Shown: positions 1 through 12,300, counted from the first letter of the stretch. The stretch: DNA of 64,000 bases from Arachis hypogaea (GCF_003086295.3 NC_092050.1:143995699-144059698), one strand, 5' to 3'. Program-made: numbers and translations. Notes: a model not told the origin generated them from the sequence alone.

Positions 1-244
1 CCATAACAGGGAGCTCACCAAATGTCCAACTTAAGGACTTTAACTAAAAGTGCTAGGTGGGAGACAACCCACCATGGTATTATCTTTTATTTTTATCCTT
101 AGTTTTATTTTATTATATTTTTATTCTTAGTTTTTTTATTTTGTTTTATTTTTAGTTCTATTTTATTTTATTTTTCTTAATGTTCATTCATAGTGCTTGC
201 ATCAGCATTTGTATTCTGCATTCTGCATACTGCATAAAAAAAAG

Positions 245-715
245 GGGGGAGAAAAGTGCGTTCCACGTGTGCGCGTGAATCATGCGCACGCGTCCATGCG
301 ACGCTAAAACCTTACAAAAAGTCACACGGGAGCTGTGCAGGAAGGGTGCCTTGCGCACGAGCCAACCCACGCGTACGCGTGGGCGACGCGTGTGAGTCAC
401 CCGTATTTTAGTCACCCCACGCATAAGCATCAACGACGCGTACGCGTGGATTGCCAGATCGGTGTCAATGGGTGATTTGGCCGAGAGTTGTGCTGCCTTG
501 GTGCTGGTATTGTGCGTTTAGCACAAGCAGTGGTCACGCGTACGCGTGACCGACGCTTACGCTTCACCAGGATTCTTGCTCACCCACACGTGAGTGTGGG
601 CGACGCGTACACGCTTACGCGTCGCCTCTTCTTTTGCACACCAACGCGTACGCGTGGGCGACGCTTACGCGTACGCGTGGGCGACGCTTACGCGTCGCTC
701 TGCAGATTCCATTCT
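245..715. repeat. ACGCGT-rich palindromic motif cluster
   Basis: A GC-rich island inside otherwise AT-rich DNA is built from degenerate copies of a short unit like ACGCGTACGCGTGGGCGACGC. Clear copies sit near 370, 445, 536, 605, 648 and 672. The unit is largely self-complementary and rich in CpG. The same motif recurs in the LTR at 2958-4432 (about 3380-3470) and in the solo LTR at 15811-19103 (about 17300-17610). Function is unknown; the high CpG content makes it a likely methylation target. Confidence 0.8.
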
Positions 716-2117
716 TCTCATTTTCTCTCTCTTTTCTTTTTCTTTCTTCCTCCTTTCTTACTTTCTTTTTCTTCATTTATTTACCTTCTCATCATTATTC
801 TCTTTCATTCTATTTTTCCTATTGCATTTGCATACTTTCATTCACTGCATTATAATTTTGTGCATATTTTTATTTTCTTTTCTAAAGTTATTCTTTTTAC
901 ATTGGTGTCACATGTTCTTATTCAACTGTTGTGTCTTTTCTGGTATTATTTTGGTGCTTAGTGACTTGTTTTACATTGATTGAGTGATTTTATTTATTTG
1001 TCAAATGCCAATTTTTATGATACCTGTGCTCCGTTTGCATTGACATGAATTTATACTGCCTTTTTCCCATTGCTGCAACTTTTGCACTATTGATATGCCA
1101 TTTGCTTCCACTATTTTCTCACTTGCATGTTGTAGCTACCATGTAATTAAGACCCTTATTATTTGGCATTAACACCCATATTTTATTTGTTTTTGTTTCT
1201 GGGTTACTTTTCTTCTTTTCCTCTTCTTTCAGGATGGCCACTGGAAAAGGAAAGGAAAAGAACTTCTATATGGGGCGACAGACAAGTCCACCTGCACATT
1301 CTTTGGAGAAAAGCATCAGTTGTAGCAGCCCGCCCACTTGCACATCTCAGCATGCACCGAGGACGGTGCAATCTTTAAGTGTGGGGAGGTCGATACCGAC
1401 TTTCGTGGGTTAGTTATTTTCTTCTCAACACCAATGTTTTATTTTCTTTGTTAGTTCATTGTTGCATTTGCATATTTGATTGCATGTTTGTTTGATTTTT
1501 GTGCATATGTTACCACTGCTTGGTTAAAGTAACGAGTTTCTTTTTCAAGACCCTTTTTATGGTATTTCACTAATTTAAATTTAAAATTTTGTGTTAAATT
1601 TGTTTGAAGATTGTAATTTGGAACATGAATTATAGCAAAGAACACACAACCTGTGAGACTTGAGCTTAATTGCATGGTTACACTATTTAACCATAATATT
1701 TTTCCTTGTGTGTTTCTTTCTCTATAATTGCAGACTTTACTTTGTTCCATTCTATATGTCCACTATTTAGTGTATTTACATGCTTGCATATGATTGAGGC
1801 CATTACTTGTTTTTGCTCACTTATCTCAAATAGCCTACCCTTTTATGTCACCCTTGTTAGCCATCTTGAGCCTTTTTATTCCTATTTGTTCTATATTTTA
1901 CCACATCACTAGCTTTAAGCAGAAAAACAAATTAAATACCCCAATTGAATCTTTGGTTAGCTTAAGATAGTGTGTTAACTAAGTGTGGGGAAACTGTGGG
2001 TACTTAGGTTAATGAAAGTGTACAGTGTTTAAATGATAAAATATTGGGAATTTGGGTACCTACTCATGTGAAACCAGATAAATCAAATATCCATGTGCAT
2101 TGATATGTTATGGTTTG

Positions 2118-2121
<4 letters not shown>

Positions 2122-2201
<80 letters not shown>
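2122..2201. repeat. (TA)40 microsatellite
   Basis: An uninterrupted TA dinucleotide run of about 80 bp lies inside the non-coding tail of the retrotransposon. Its translation gives a spurious Ile-Tyr repeat. Confidence 0.97.
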
Positions 2202-2204
<3 letters not shown>

Positions 2205-2942
2205 GGTAGAGAAAAAAAAGAGAAAAAAAAGAAAAAAAAATAAATAAAAAAATATATTTCCAGCATAAATGAATAAATAAGTAATTAAATAAGGGGACAA
2301 AATTACCCAATGTTAAGTTAATGAAAAATCAATGCATATGTGATAAAATTAAAGAAAAGTTGATACATGAGTATGATATGCAAAAATGGGAATTTTGGGT
2401 AGCTAGGCATGATTTTAGAAGTACATAGAGTGCGTGTATAGGTGAAGAGCTTAGGTTAATTAAAGATTCATATTATAGCTCACTTGGCCATACATATATC
2501 CTCACCCTTACCTTAGCTCCATTACAATCCTGAAAAGACCTCATGATGTTTGCATTGGTATACTAAATTTTTGTTGATTGGTTAGATGACGAACAAAGTT
2601 TAGAAAGCATGACTAGAGAAGAGTAAAGTGAATTAACCCTAGACACTTGAGAGATTAGAGTTCATATACACTACCAGTGAGGGTTCAATGCTTGATTCTA
2701 TGTTCCCTACTTTCATAAGCTGTCTTCTTATAAGTTTACTTGTCTTTTATTGTATGATTTGAATTAGTGGAATCTGATTTATGTATGTCTTGAAAAAAAA
2801 ATTTGCTTACTTTTAACCAAGTAGGTAGAAACATTTTGCATATAGTTGCATTCATATACATAGATTGCATTTCATACTTTCTACCATTCCTCTTCACTTT
2901 TATAGTTTCTCTTGAGCTTAGCATGAGGATATGCTAATGTTT

Positions 2943-2957
2943 AAGTGTGGGGAGATT
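2943..2957 (+). other. Polypurine tract (plus-strand primer site)
   Basis: The purine-rich AAGTGTGGGGAGATT directly abuts the TG start of the LTR, which is the expected position of the RNase H-resistant primer for plus-strand DNA synthesis. Two more AAGTGTGGGGA tracts lie upstream at 1377-1389 and 1981-1991, so this motif is present three times in the same tail. Confidence 0.75.
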
Positions 2958-4432
2958 TGATGCACCATTATTCCGTGGTACATCTTGTGCTTAATTGAGT
3001 GAATTTTATCCACTATTCTCACACTTGTTCATGTAAATTGCTTGTTTTACATTTTTCTTCCTAATCTTGTGCTATGATTGAAAACATGTTTCCTGAGCCT
3101 TTAAATTACTAATTTTAATCCTCTCTTATTACCATTTGATGCCTTGATATGTGTGTTAAGTGATTTCAGAGTTTTTAGGGTAGGAATGGTTTAGAGGATG
3201 GAAAGGAAGCATGGAAAAGTGGAAGGAATACAAGAAATTGAAGAAATTGCTAAGCTGTCCAGCCTGACCTCTTCGCACTCAAATGGTCATAACTTGAGCT
3301 ATAGAGGTCCAAATGAGGCGGTTCTAGTTGCGTTGGAAAGCTAACATCCGGGGCTTCGCAACGATATATAATTTGTCATTGTTGCGTGGATTACGCGCAC
3401 GCGTGATCTGGCAAAAATCCAGTCCATGCTCACGCGTGAATGACACTCACGCGTGACTTTGCCGCGTGTTGTACAGATCAGAATTCGCCCCCGGTGATTT
3501 CTGGGGTGTTTCTGACCTGGTTTTCAGCCCAAAAAATATAGATTAGAGGCTAGAAAGTAGGAGAATTCATTCATTCATAAGAGACAACTTTCATATTCAC
3601 AATTTTAGGTTTTAGATATAGTTTCTAGAGAGAGGCTCTCTCCTTTCTCTTAGTTTTTAGGATTTAGGATTTCTTCTTCTTCTTAATTCCAGGTTCACTG
3701 TTCTTTAATTTAATTTCTCTTCTACTTTTATTTATTCTATTACTTTAATTGTTTATTTTCCAATTTGGCTTATGAACTTTTCCATGTTAGATTTGATTTC
3801 TTTATTTAATGCAATTTGAGGTATTTCAGATTTATGATTTCTTTCTTCTATTTATGATATAAATAATTTGGATTTTTCTCTCTTGGCTTTGATTGAGTAA
3901 TTGGTGAAACTTGAGTTGTCAAACTCAGCTGTTGATTGAAAATGGGAATTTGCTTATTGATTTGGATTCCTCTAAAGCTAGTCTTTCCTTAGGAGTTGAC
4001 TAGGACTTGAGGAATCAAATTGATTAGTCCACTTGACTTTCCCTTATTTAGTAAGGGTTAACTAAGTGGGAGCAATAACCAATTCTCATCACACCTGATA
4101 AGGATAACTGGGATGGGATTTCCAGTTCTCATACCTTGCTAAGAGTTTTTCTAATTAATAATTTATTTTCTTGCCAATTTAGTTATCTTGTTCCTTATTC
4201 AAAAACCCCAAAAAGATAACCTTTCCATAACCAATAATAATTCATACTTTCCTGCAATTCCTTGAGAGACGACATGAGGTTTAAATACTTCGGTTATAAA
4301 TTTTACTAGGGGTTTGTTACTTGTGACAACCAAACTTTTGCACGAAGGGATTCTCTGTTGGTTTAGAAACTATACTTATAATGTGGTTATTTTTATTTGT
4401 GAATTTCTTTACTAACAGAAATTCGTTCGTCA
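2958..4432 (+). mobile_element. 3' LTR (1475 bp)
   Basis: The segment starts TGATGCACC right after the polypurine tract and ends ATTCGTTCGTCA, giving the TG...CA ends of an LTR with a short imperfect inverted end (TGATG/CGTCA). It contains an ACGCGT-type cluster at about 3380-3470 and a T-rich region. The flank after it begins ATAAT; the matching target duplication would be outside the window. A complete solo LTR is excluded because a recognisable internal tail and purine tract precede it. The exact 3' boundary rests on the end motif only, since no second LTR is visible. Confidence 0.8.
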
Positions 4433-4502
4433 ATAATATTTTAATATGATTTAGAAGTATTTTTTAAATGTTAGTAAAAGTCAAGTATGTAGTAGTGATA
4501 CG

Positions 4503-5010
4503 CTCCATTTATGTTTAGTTCGTTCTTAAAATTATCGAATTTTACTTTTTGTTGAATGATGCATTTATGACAATCTCATTATATATATTATGTTTGCATA
4601 TATATAATTTAGTTTGTTATGTTATTTGTTGTTTTATTTGGTTGAAAGTTCTTTAAATTAATCTGTAACTAATAAATAAAAGTTGAATAAACAGACAGCT
4701 ATAAAAGAAGCAAAATAATAAAAAAGCTAAAACTTTAATTGGGAATCCGAAATTTGGCGGCCATCATTTTCATTTCCTTGCTATTTGGCAGCGGTTTGCA
4801 GCCGCGGCAAAACAGCCATTGTCTTCATATCCTTGCAATGTAGCGGCGGTTTGCGAACCCCCTACGGCAGCGAGTAAAAATCGCCGCAAAATTATTTTTT
4901 ATTTTGCGGCGGTTATTTCAGTAGTTAGCTTAAACCGCCACTAACCGTTTGCCCGCATCCTATCTTTCAGCGGATATTTAACCGCCACAATATATTTAGC
5001 AGCAGTCGGT
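4503..5010. mobile_element. CACTA-like terminal fragment (GCGGCGGTTT family), copy 1
   Basis: This stretch is a diverged direct repeat of 8513-9067: both run from a 'ctccatttatgttta' start through the same AT-rich body to a series of GGCGG/CAGCGGTTT and AACCGCC motifs. The right-hand copy ends in TGTAGTG, the inverted CACTACA terminus of En/Spm elements, which gives the family. This copy has lost that end. The GCGGCGGTTT-type subterminal repeats are expected binding sites for a TnpA-like protein in such elements. Confidence 0.6.
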
Positions 5011-5930
5011 CAATAAAAGTGGTTATTAATGCTTAAATTGTTGATAAGACCATTGGTAATAATCAAAATTCTTGTATTGAGAAAATTGGTTTTCTAGTAG
5101 AATTATTATAATACTGATCTTTTTTTATAAATATATTTGGCAGCAATATTATTTTTGACAAATTTATTCATTTAAATAACTTTAGTGACAATTTGAGAAA
5201 ATGTTATGAATAAATTCTTTTTATTTTTGAAATTCAAATTACCGGTGCCAAGCTAAGATCTCAGTAACACGTTTAAATTATTTTTTATTTTTAATTAATT
5301 TATTAATGTTACCAACAGACAAGGCAATGTATAAAATATACTAACGAATAAATTATTTTTTATTTTTAAAATTCCAGTTACAAATGACCTTGACGTCGAT
5401 AACTTGTTTAAATTATTTTTTTAAATTAATTTATTAACGTTACAACGTCAGTAAATTGAACTAATAAAACATTTAAAATTTAAAATTCTAAATTCTAAAC
5501 TCTAAATGTCAAATCTTCCAAAAAGTAAGGATTTAAAAGTAATTTTAATACTAAAGAAAAAATGGACTAATGTTGACTAAAAAATATTAATTTTTTATAC
5601 ATTTTCTGTTTGTAATTTTTTCTTTGCCATTAATATTTAGATATCGAATATTTAAAACTATAGAAGGCATTTATATCATATATTGAAAATGTAGATTTTA
5701 CAATTATTATTTTCCTTTTTTAAATATATTAATTTTTTAATAAACCTAAAATGTGAAAAAGCACTTATTTTTATAACAAAAGAATATTAAATAACTTTCT
5801 TATATTAATTATAGCAACGTTAAAATATTACAAGATGACTGAGATTTTGCTTACTCTAACCCTCTATATATACATGCCTATATTACAAAGAAAAGCACAA
5901 CTTCAACAAAACTCAAATCCTATAGAATAG
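5011..5930. repeat. AT-rich duplicated segment, copy A
   Basis: No gene is visible. From about 5230 to 5640 it resembles 11440-11830, and from about 5690 to 5930 it resembles 13770-13990. The 1.9 kb between those two stretches in copy B is missing here. This shows that segments A and B descend from one ancestor and that B gained, or A lost, the middle part. Confidence 0.65.
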
Positions 5931-5933
5931 ATT

Positions 5934-6840
5934 AGAGTGGAGATAAATTTTTATCAGTCAATAAAGTATCAAATAAGATAGAAATTATTTTTCTCAAATT
6001 ATTTGGTACTTTATTGAATTGATTAAAATTTATATTCCATGATATGCAATAAATAATAGTGGAGATGAATTTTGATTGATCAATAAAGTATTAAATAAGA
6101 TAAATTTTTTTAATTATTTGATACTTTATTGAGTTGATTAAAATTTATATTTCAGAAGTCTAAGCCAAATTAAATGCAATACAAAATGGTGAAGATGAAT
6201 TTTGATCAGTCAACAAAGTATCAAATAATAATACAGAAATTATTTTTCTCAAATTAATTATTTGGTATTTTGTTGACTTGATTAAAATTCATATTTCAAG
6301 AGTCTAACACAAATCATACGCAATACAAAATAGTAGAGATGAATTTTGATTAGTCAACAAAGTATCAAATAATAATATAAAAATTATTTTTTCAAATTAA
6401 TTATTAATATTTTATTGAGTTGATTAAAATTTATATTTCAGGAATTTAAGCCAAATCATACCCAATATAAAATGGTGGAGATGAATTTTGATCAGTGAAT
6501 AAAGTATCAAATAATAATATAAAAATTATTTTCTCAAATTAATTATTTGATACTTTATTGAGTTGAATAAAATTCATATTCTAAGAATTTGAGCTAAATC
6601 AAATCCAATACAAAATAGTGGAGATAAAATTTAATCAGTCAATAAAATATCTAATAAGATAAAAATTATTTTTTTAAATTATTTATTATTTTATTGATGT
6701 GATTAAAATTCATATTTTTAAGAGTTTGAGTTAAATTATATGCAATATGTAATAGTAGAAATAAATTTTAATCAGTCAATAAAATACATACCAAAAAATA
6801 GGACATAAATATTTTTTTATCTAATTATTTAATATTTTAT
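5934..6840. repeat. Tandem array of about seven hairpin-forming repeats, array A
   Basis: About seven units of 120-145 bp begin near 5937, 6058, 6188, 6331, 6474, 6618 and 6754 with the motif GTGGAGATGAATTTTGAT. Each unit contains an imperfect inverted repeat of about 32 bp: a left arm like AGTCAATAAAGTATCAAATA and a right arm like TATTTGGTACTTTATTGA, separated by an AT-rich loop of roughly 30-35 bp. A related four-unit array lies at 14098-14640. No coding frame runs through it. Origin is unknown; a tandemly multiplied foldback element is the simplest reading. Confidence 0.85.
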
Positions 6841-6926
6841 TAATTTAATATAATGTCTCTTTGTAAATAAATAATATTTAATATATGTTTACAGTAAATA
6901 TTATTTGGAAAAAATTGTGAAACGGT

Positions 6927-6957
<31 letters not shown>

Positions 6958-7110
6958 ATGCATGCAAGAATTTCATTTTGATATTTTAATTTGATTGTTG
7001 CATATGTATATAGGTTGAAAGATTTGGTCCTTTTGTTTTTGTTTTGGTACGGGATTAAAGATAAAGATGATGAAGATGACGATCATTATGATTTGGAGAG
7101 AACTAGTGAT
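6840..7110 (+). pseudogene. Decayed intron and 3'-exon fragment of the gene at 61124 (copy A)
   Basis: The stretch around 6885-6935 (TTTACAGTAAATATTATTTGGAA and following) matches the intron of the gene at 61124-61906 near 61478-61505. 7010-7050 matches the intron's 3' end. 7055-7125 corresponds to the acidic C-terminal coding region: it keeps the order Asp/Glu-rich codons, a Tyr-Asp-(Trp/Leu)-Glu stretch, then an Asp-Asp tail. Most of exon 2 (the ELKRR...LAGKP part) is missing, a TA repeat interrupts the intron at 6927-6952, and no exon 1 is present. It is non-functional. Confidence 0.6.
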
Positions 7111-8339
7111 ATTAATGATGATGTTAAATTAAATAAGTCAATTTTGATTTGACATTGGCTCAGTTTAGTAAAAAATTTTAAAGATTGTGTTTGTACTTTT
7201 TTTTTCATTTTATGTTGGATAAATAAAAAAATTATGTATATATATTTGTGCTTGTAATTTTTTAAAAACGGCAACAGCAGCGAGCCAGTTATAGTGTGGC
7301 AGAAACAACTGTGTGAATAAATGTTGCTGTTGGGAAAAAAATTCATGGAAGAAGAAAAGAAAAGGTGAGGGTTTCAATTGTTTTATTTTTACCGTGAAGA
7401 AGAGTAAAAATGAATTTTAAGATATAATTGATTGGAGGTGATTGATACTATAATTAATTACCTAGCATAATTTTACATGAAATAGTCTCACATCTAATCT
7501 AATGGTAGAGATACACTTGTCAGCATTATGTATAGAAATTAAAGCTAATCAAAGACATACTTTTTGCAACAATGGCTTCTTGGATCTTGGCCATGCATAT
7601 TTACATCTAAAATTGAATGTTTATACGTGAGTTATATTTAAAATTGACATGTTGATAAGTATATAATTTCGTTTGAATTTTCACATATTTATTTTGCATA
7701 TTAATTATAAAGTTACTTGTAAGCTTAGGCAATAAATTAGACCACATTATTATATTTTCATTCTCTTCTACAATTATTATAGCAATCTAGTATAAGAATG
7801 CTTGTAGCGTTTTATGGGACGACTTGTCAAAAGAAAATTATGATGATGACAAAATTTGATTAAAAAGTTTGATGAGCACATTAATTTTGGAATATGGATG
7901 GTTCATAAAATGACCGATTTTATATAGTAGGATTTAATTTTTTTTGTTTATTAGATAGATTGGACAATTTTTAATGTTAGATATTACAATATCATAAATT
8001 CATTCACACTATACACTCCCACACACAATATTTAAGTGTTTTATTCACTACTTAGTTTTAGCCAAATCTTAAGGTTGAATATGATCTGAGATCCATCTAT
8101 GTATCACCAACAATATATTGCAAGAGGTCATTTTGGAAAAAACAACAGTAGCACTGTTAAAGAACTTAGTCATAATCTAATATATTCTATAAATTTAACA
8201 ACTATAACAAAAATGATAAAAACAAAAACTTATTAGATAATCTCTTCGTCTATAAGTTTCGCCACGTGAATAATACCATTTATAGAATTACTCTGGATTA
8301 TCTATCACTTTTCTACTCTATTTCTCCCTTTCTTCTTTT
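7111..8339. repeat. Intergenic DNA, partly duplicated at 55755-55960
   Basis: No gene is supported. 7536-7750 is a diverged direct copy of 55755-55960 (both contain GCAACAATGGC followed by CTTGGCCATG and a shared downstream stretch). In both places the segment lies 3' of a fragment of the 61124-type gene, so it probably represents the old downstream flank of that gene. Confidence 0.6.
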
Positions 8340-9185
8340 TCCCAACAATGATTTTTGTGTCTTCTTTTTTCTTTTGCCTTTATTCTAAATCATGTGAGAA
8401 TAAAGAGATCTTATCCCTTCTCATTCCACACTAAATCGTGGTACCAAGATGAATATTAGACTCCATTTAAGTCTATCTAAATGAGGTATATATTAGGTTT
8501 CTCTACCTCATGCTCTCCATTTATGTTTATGTTCTTGAAATTATCGAATTTCACTTTATGTTGAATGATGTACTTTTGACAATCTCATTATATATGTTAT
8601 GTTTGCATAATATATATAATTTAGTTTGTTATGTTATTTCATTGTTTTATTTGGTTGGAAGTTCTTTAAATTAATCGGTAACTAATGAATAAAAGTTGAA
8701 TAAACAGACAACTATAAAAGAGGCAAAATAATTAAAAAAGGCTAAAACTTTAATTGGGAATCCAAAATTTAACCGCCGCAAAACGGCCATCGTTTGCAAC
8801 CGCTGCAAAATGGCCATCGTTTTCATATCCTTGCCATGTAACTGCCGCAAAATTTGTGAACCCCCTGTGGCAGCGGGTAAAAACTGCCGCAAAATCAATT
8901 CTTATTACGCGGCGATTATTCTAGCGATTAGTTTAAACCGCCGCTAACTATTTGTCCACGATTTATTTTTCAGTGAGTATTTAACTTCCACAATATATTT
9001 AACGACAGTAAAAAACTGCTGCAATATGGCTCTAAAACTGCCACTATATGCTAATAGTATTGTAGTGACATTAAAATCTAAATGCTGGCGACTAAGGTTT
9101 TAGTGGGTTGGTAAAACCCAATAAACTGTTAAGTTGTACAAGATTAAATTCTTGCCACTAAATTGCAAAAGATAATCGAATTTTA
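8340..9185. repeat. Left half of a long inverted repeat pair (partner 25640-25890)
   Basis: 8340-8512 and 9068-9180 together are the reverse complement of about 25640-25890. For example TTTTAGTGGGTTGGTAAAAC near 9100 pairs with GTTTTACCAACCCACTAAAA near 25665. The partner lacks the 555 bp at 8513-9067, which is a separate CACTA-like insertion. The two halves are 16.5 kb apart in opposite orientation. Confidence 0.75.
8513..9067. mobile_element. CACTA-like terminal fragment (GCGGCGGTTT family), copy 2
   Basis: It interrupts the sequence that is continuous in the inverted partner at 25640-25890. It ends in TATTGTAGTG at 9067, the inverted CACTACAA end of En/Spm elements, and carries repeated AACCGCCGC and CTGCCGCAAAA motifs in its last 300 bp. 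It is homologous to 4503-5010. No matching left CACTA end is visible at 8513, so it is probably a fragment rather than an intact MITE. Confidence 0.65.
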
Positions 9186-9399
9186 CATATAAGTACTATG
9201 ATACCAAATTTCTTCCACGATTTACATAAAAGAAAAAGGAATAAGGTTATAACAAAAGTTGGTTTAGGATAATCTACTAATATTGATATCTTTATTTTAT
9301 TTGCACAAATTTTTCTATTACCCACCACAATCAAATATAATTTTATATTGTATCATTATATAGTATGACGAATAGTAGATTCTACCAAACACTTAGACT

Positions 9400-12300
9400 T
9401 GTTTGGATAGATTGTTTTCTATAAACCTTTTTTTAAATAAGATATTTTGATAAATAAAATTTATTTTATGTTTCAATGTGGACTTATCTTTTTGAAATTT
9501 ATATTTAGATACAATATTAAAATATATTATGTTAATCTTGAATATTTTTTTCGTGTTAAATAAAAAATCTCTTTCTAGAAAAAAAAAATTATAACTTCTC
9601 AAAAAATACTATTTTTTATAATAATTCTACTTTTAAAGACGAAACATATAAAAAAAAATTAAAAATTATTTAACTATTTTTTTTCAACGTGAGATTAATG
9701 TTTTGTACAGAAAGGTCAAATTATATTTATTGGACAACAAATTAAGATATGAACATGAAATTAATACATTTTATAAAAAGGTCAAATAGTTGGGGTTGGT
9801 TAACAAACTTCCGAAAAGACAATACTACAATAGTTAAACTGGCAATAAAAAATTTATTTATAGAAAAATATTCTATTTAATTGGTTTGTATTTATATTTT
9901 TAGTATTTTTAATTTTTAGAATTTTGCAAAGGTAAAAGCTAAAATGAAAAGTGAATATATTTTTTTATTAATATTTTTACTATTTTTTCTATTTTTTCTT
10001 TTACAAAATTTTAAAAATATAAAAATTGAAATAAAAACGCAAACACACATTTAATTTTCAAAGTGAGATTAATGTTTTATACAAAACGTTAAATTATACT
10101 ACTTATTGGACCTTAATTTAAAATATGAACCTGAAATTAAAACTTTTTTACAAAAGGGTCAATACTTATTGGCATTAACTTAAGATATGACCATGCATGA
10201 AATTAATGTTTTGTACAAAAGGTTCAAATACTTGCCTAACGAACATTACTTGTTAAGGAAGCAAAAGAAATTTTATTGAAAATTTAAGTTTTAATATTTT
10301 CAATACGCGTATAATGTATTAATTATATTAAAAATTTAAAAGTTACTATTATTTTTAATCTGTTTAACATGTTTTTGTTTTTGTTTTCATATAATATATA
10401 TGAATAAAAAATATGACTAAAAATGTTTAAATTTAAATCAATCTAAACAAAATTGCTTATTTAATTCATACATATAATATTCATATTTCAAGAACTCAAA
10501 TAGTTATTTCTTTTTTCAAAGTTAGGAATGAGATTCGAACTCACATTTTTATATGAGTATGAAAAAATTATATCGTTTGAGTTATAACTCGTTGACACTT
10601 AGATAATCCTTTTGAAATGTAAAGAATTTAAATAAATCATGTTTATGCAAAGTTGATGACTACAGTAAAATTTTATCCAACAATATTTTTGCAATGAATT
10701 CATATGTCTTTCATGTTCATGATAAGTCATTTTTTCATAAAAAAATGTTAAAAAATATTTTTTTGGTATAATAATATTGAGAATCTATCTGTATTAGAAC
10801 AAAAATAATTGACAATTTATCTATATTTAGTAAAAAAAAGTCAAATATAATTTTAGTAATATAGATAGATAAATTTTTCATATATTTTGTACCAATTCCG
10901 CTATGTGTATACATTTATATAAACACTATTCTAATTATTAGTATTTTGTTAAAATCAACACGGGCTCTCATGATACTTTTTGATAAAAAAAATTAACTAC
11001 ATAATTAATTAAAACAATCATATTAGATATATACACAAAATTAATCACATAAAATAAATAAATAAATAATTTTTATTTTATATTTATAAAATATTCACTA
11101 AACAAAAATGACATGTAAATAAGATAAAAATGTGTGAAAATTAACATATTATATGCAAAAACTTAAAAATTAAATAATAAAATAATAATTTTATATCATA
11201 TTATATTATTTGAATTGAATTAGATCAATTTTAATAAATTAATAGTGTAGTTTTGATCGATTTTCAATTTATATTAAATTGAAAAAACGATTTTATTTGG
11301 TTTATTTTGGATTTAAACACCCTAAAATTACATAGAGCCATATCTATTATTGTTAGAGCCATCTTACTAGGAAATCTTTAAATTTTCTTGGTACATTGAA
11401 AAAAGTTTGGAACAATCAAATTTTCGACGGTATACACTTAAATTATTTTTTATTTTTAAATAATTTATTACTGTTACTCATAGCCAAGCTGGCAGAAAAT
11501 ACTGACAAATAAATTATTTTTTAATTTTAAAATTTCAATTACAAATGACTTTAGAATTGGCAACACGTTTACATTATTTTCTAACTATTAATTAATTTAT
11601 TAATGTTACAGCGTCAATAAACTGAATTAATAAAAAATTCAAAAAATTTATATTCTTAACTCCTAAACCTTAAATCTTAAAACTTAATTCTCCAAAACGT
11701 GACAGTTAAAAATCAATTTTCACACAAAAAACAATTAGCTAATATTGACTAATAAACCATTAATTTTCGATTTTCTTGTTATAAACTTTTGCTTTAGCTA
11801 TTAGTATTCAGATATTGCATAATTAATACTACTAGTACATATATACTTGTGTTTTGCATAGGATAATATATAAAATATTTTTTTGAATATTTTAAATGAA
11901 AATATACATGATATTTTTTGTTATAAAAATTTTATAAAATTAATTAAATTTAAAGTTTAACTATTTTAATATTAAAAATAATCAAATTAATAAATAATAA
12001 TTTTATTTGTTTTTAAAATATAACAATAACTCCTTAATAGAAATACATAGTTTGTAATTAAATTAAATATTTACATTAGAGTCCTATCTTTTTAAAGATT
12101 TTTTATTAAATAATATTAATAATTAAATTTGTAGATATTTTTTCATGATTCATGAATAAAACTTTCAAATTTTAATTAATTTGGACAAGTACAATCTAAC
12201 ATAATGAAATAAAATTTGTCTTTGAATGACCTAACAAAAAAACTGTTATGAAAAATTATTTTTATTAAAATATACCTAGAACTATTTTATATTTTAGTAT

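Larger units (their letters stand above)
1..2957 (+). mobile_element. 3' internal non-coding region of an LTR retrotransposon
   Basis: This stretch ends in a polypurine tract directly before an LTR, so it is the internal 3' part of a plus-strand LTR retrotransposon whose coding region and 5' LTR lie left of the window. Near its start (about 47-95) is a 'gtgctaggtgggaga'-type leader followed by 'caacccacc', a signature I know from the segment after integrase in plant Ty3/gypsy (Athila-like) elements. No domain of gag, protease, RT or integrase is readable here. The open frames at 488-983 are low-complexity Phe/Leu/Ser translations of T-rich DNA. It holds an ACGCGT-rich cluster, a long TA repeat and three near-identical purine tracts. 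Lineage assignment is inference. Confidence 0.75.

Noticed and set aside
488..983. Overlapping open frames in the retrotransposon tail
   Set aside because: Their first half is the ACGCGT motif and their second half is T-rich DNA giving Phe/Leu/Ser; no domain is visible.
2083..2310. Open frame with an Ile-Tyr repeat on the minus strand
   Set aside because: It is a translation of the TA microsatellite; the same holds for 12822-13067.
5934..6840. CRISPR-like array
   Set aside because: Units are long, contiguous and diverged, with no unique spacers, and the genome is a plant nuclear one.
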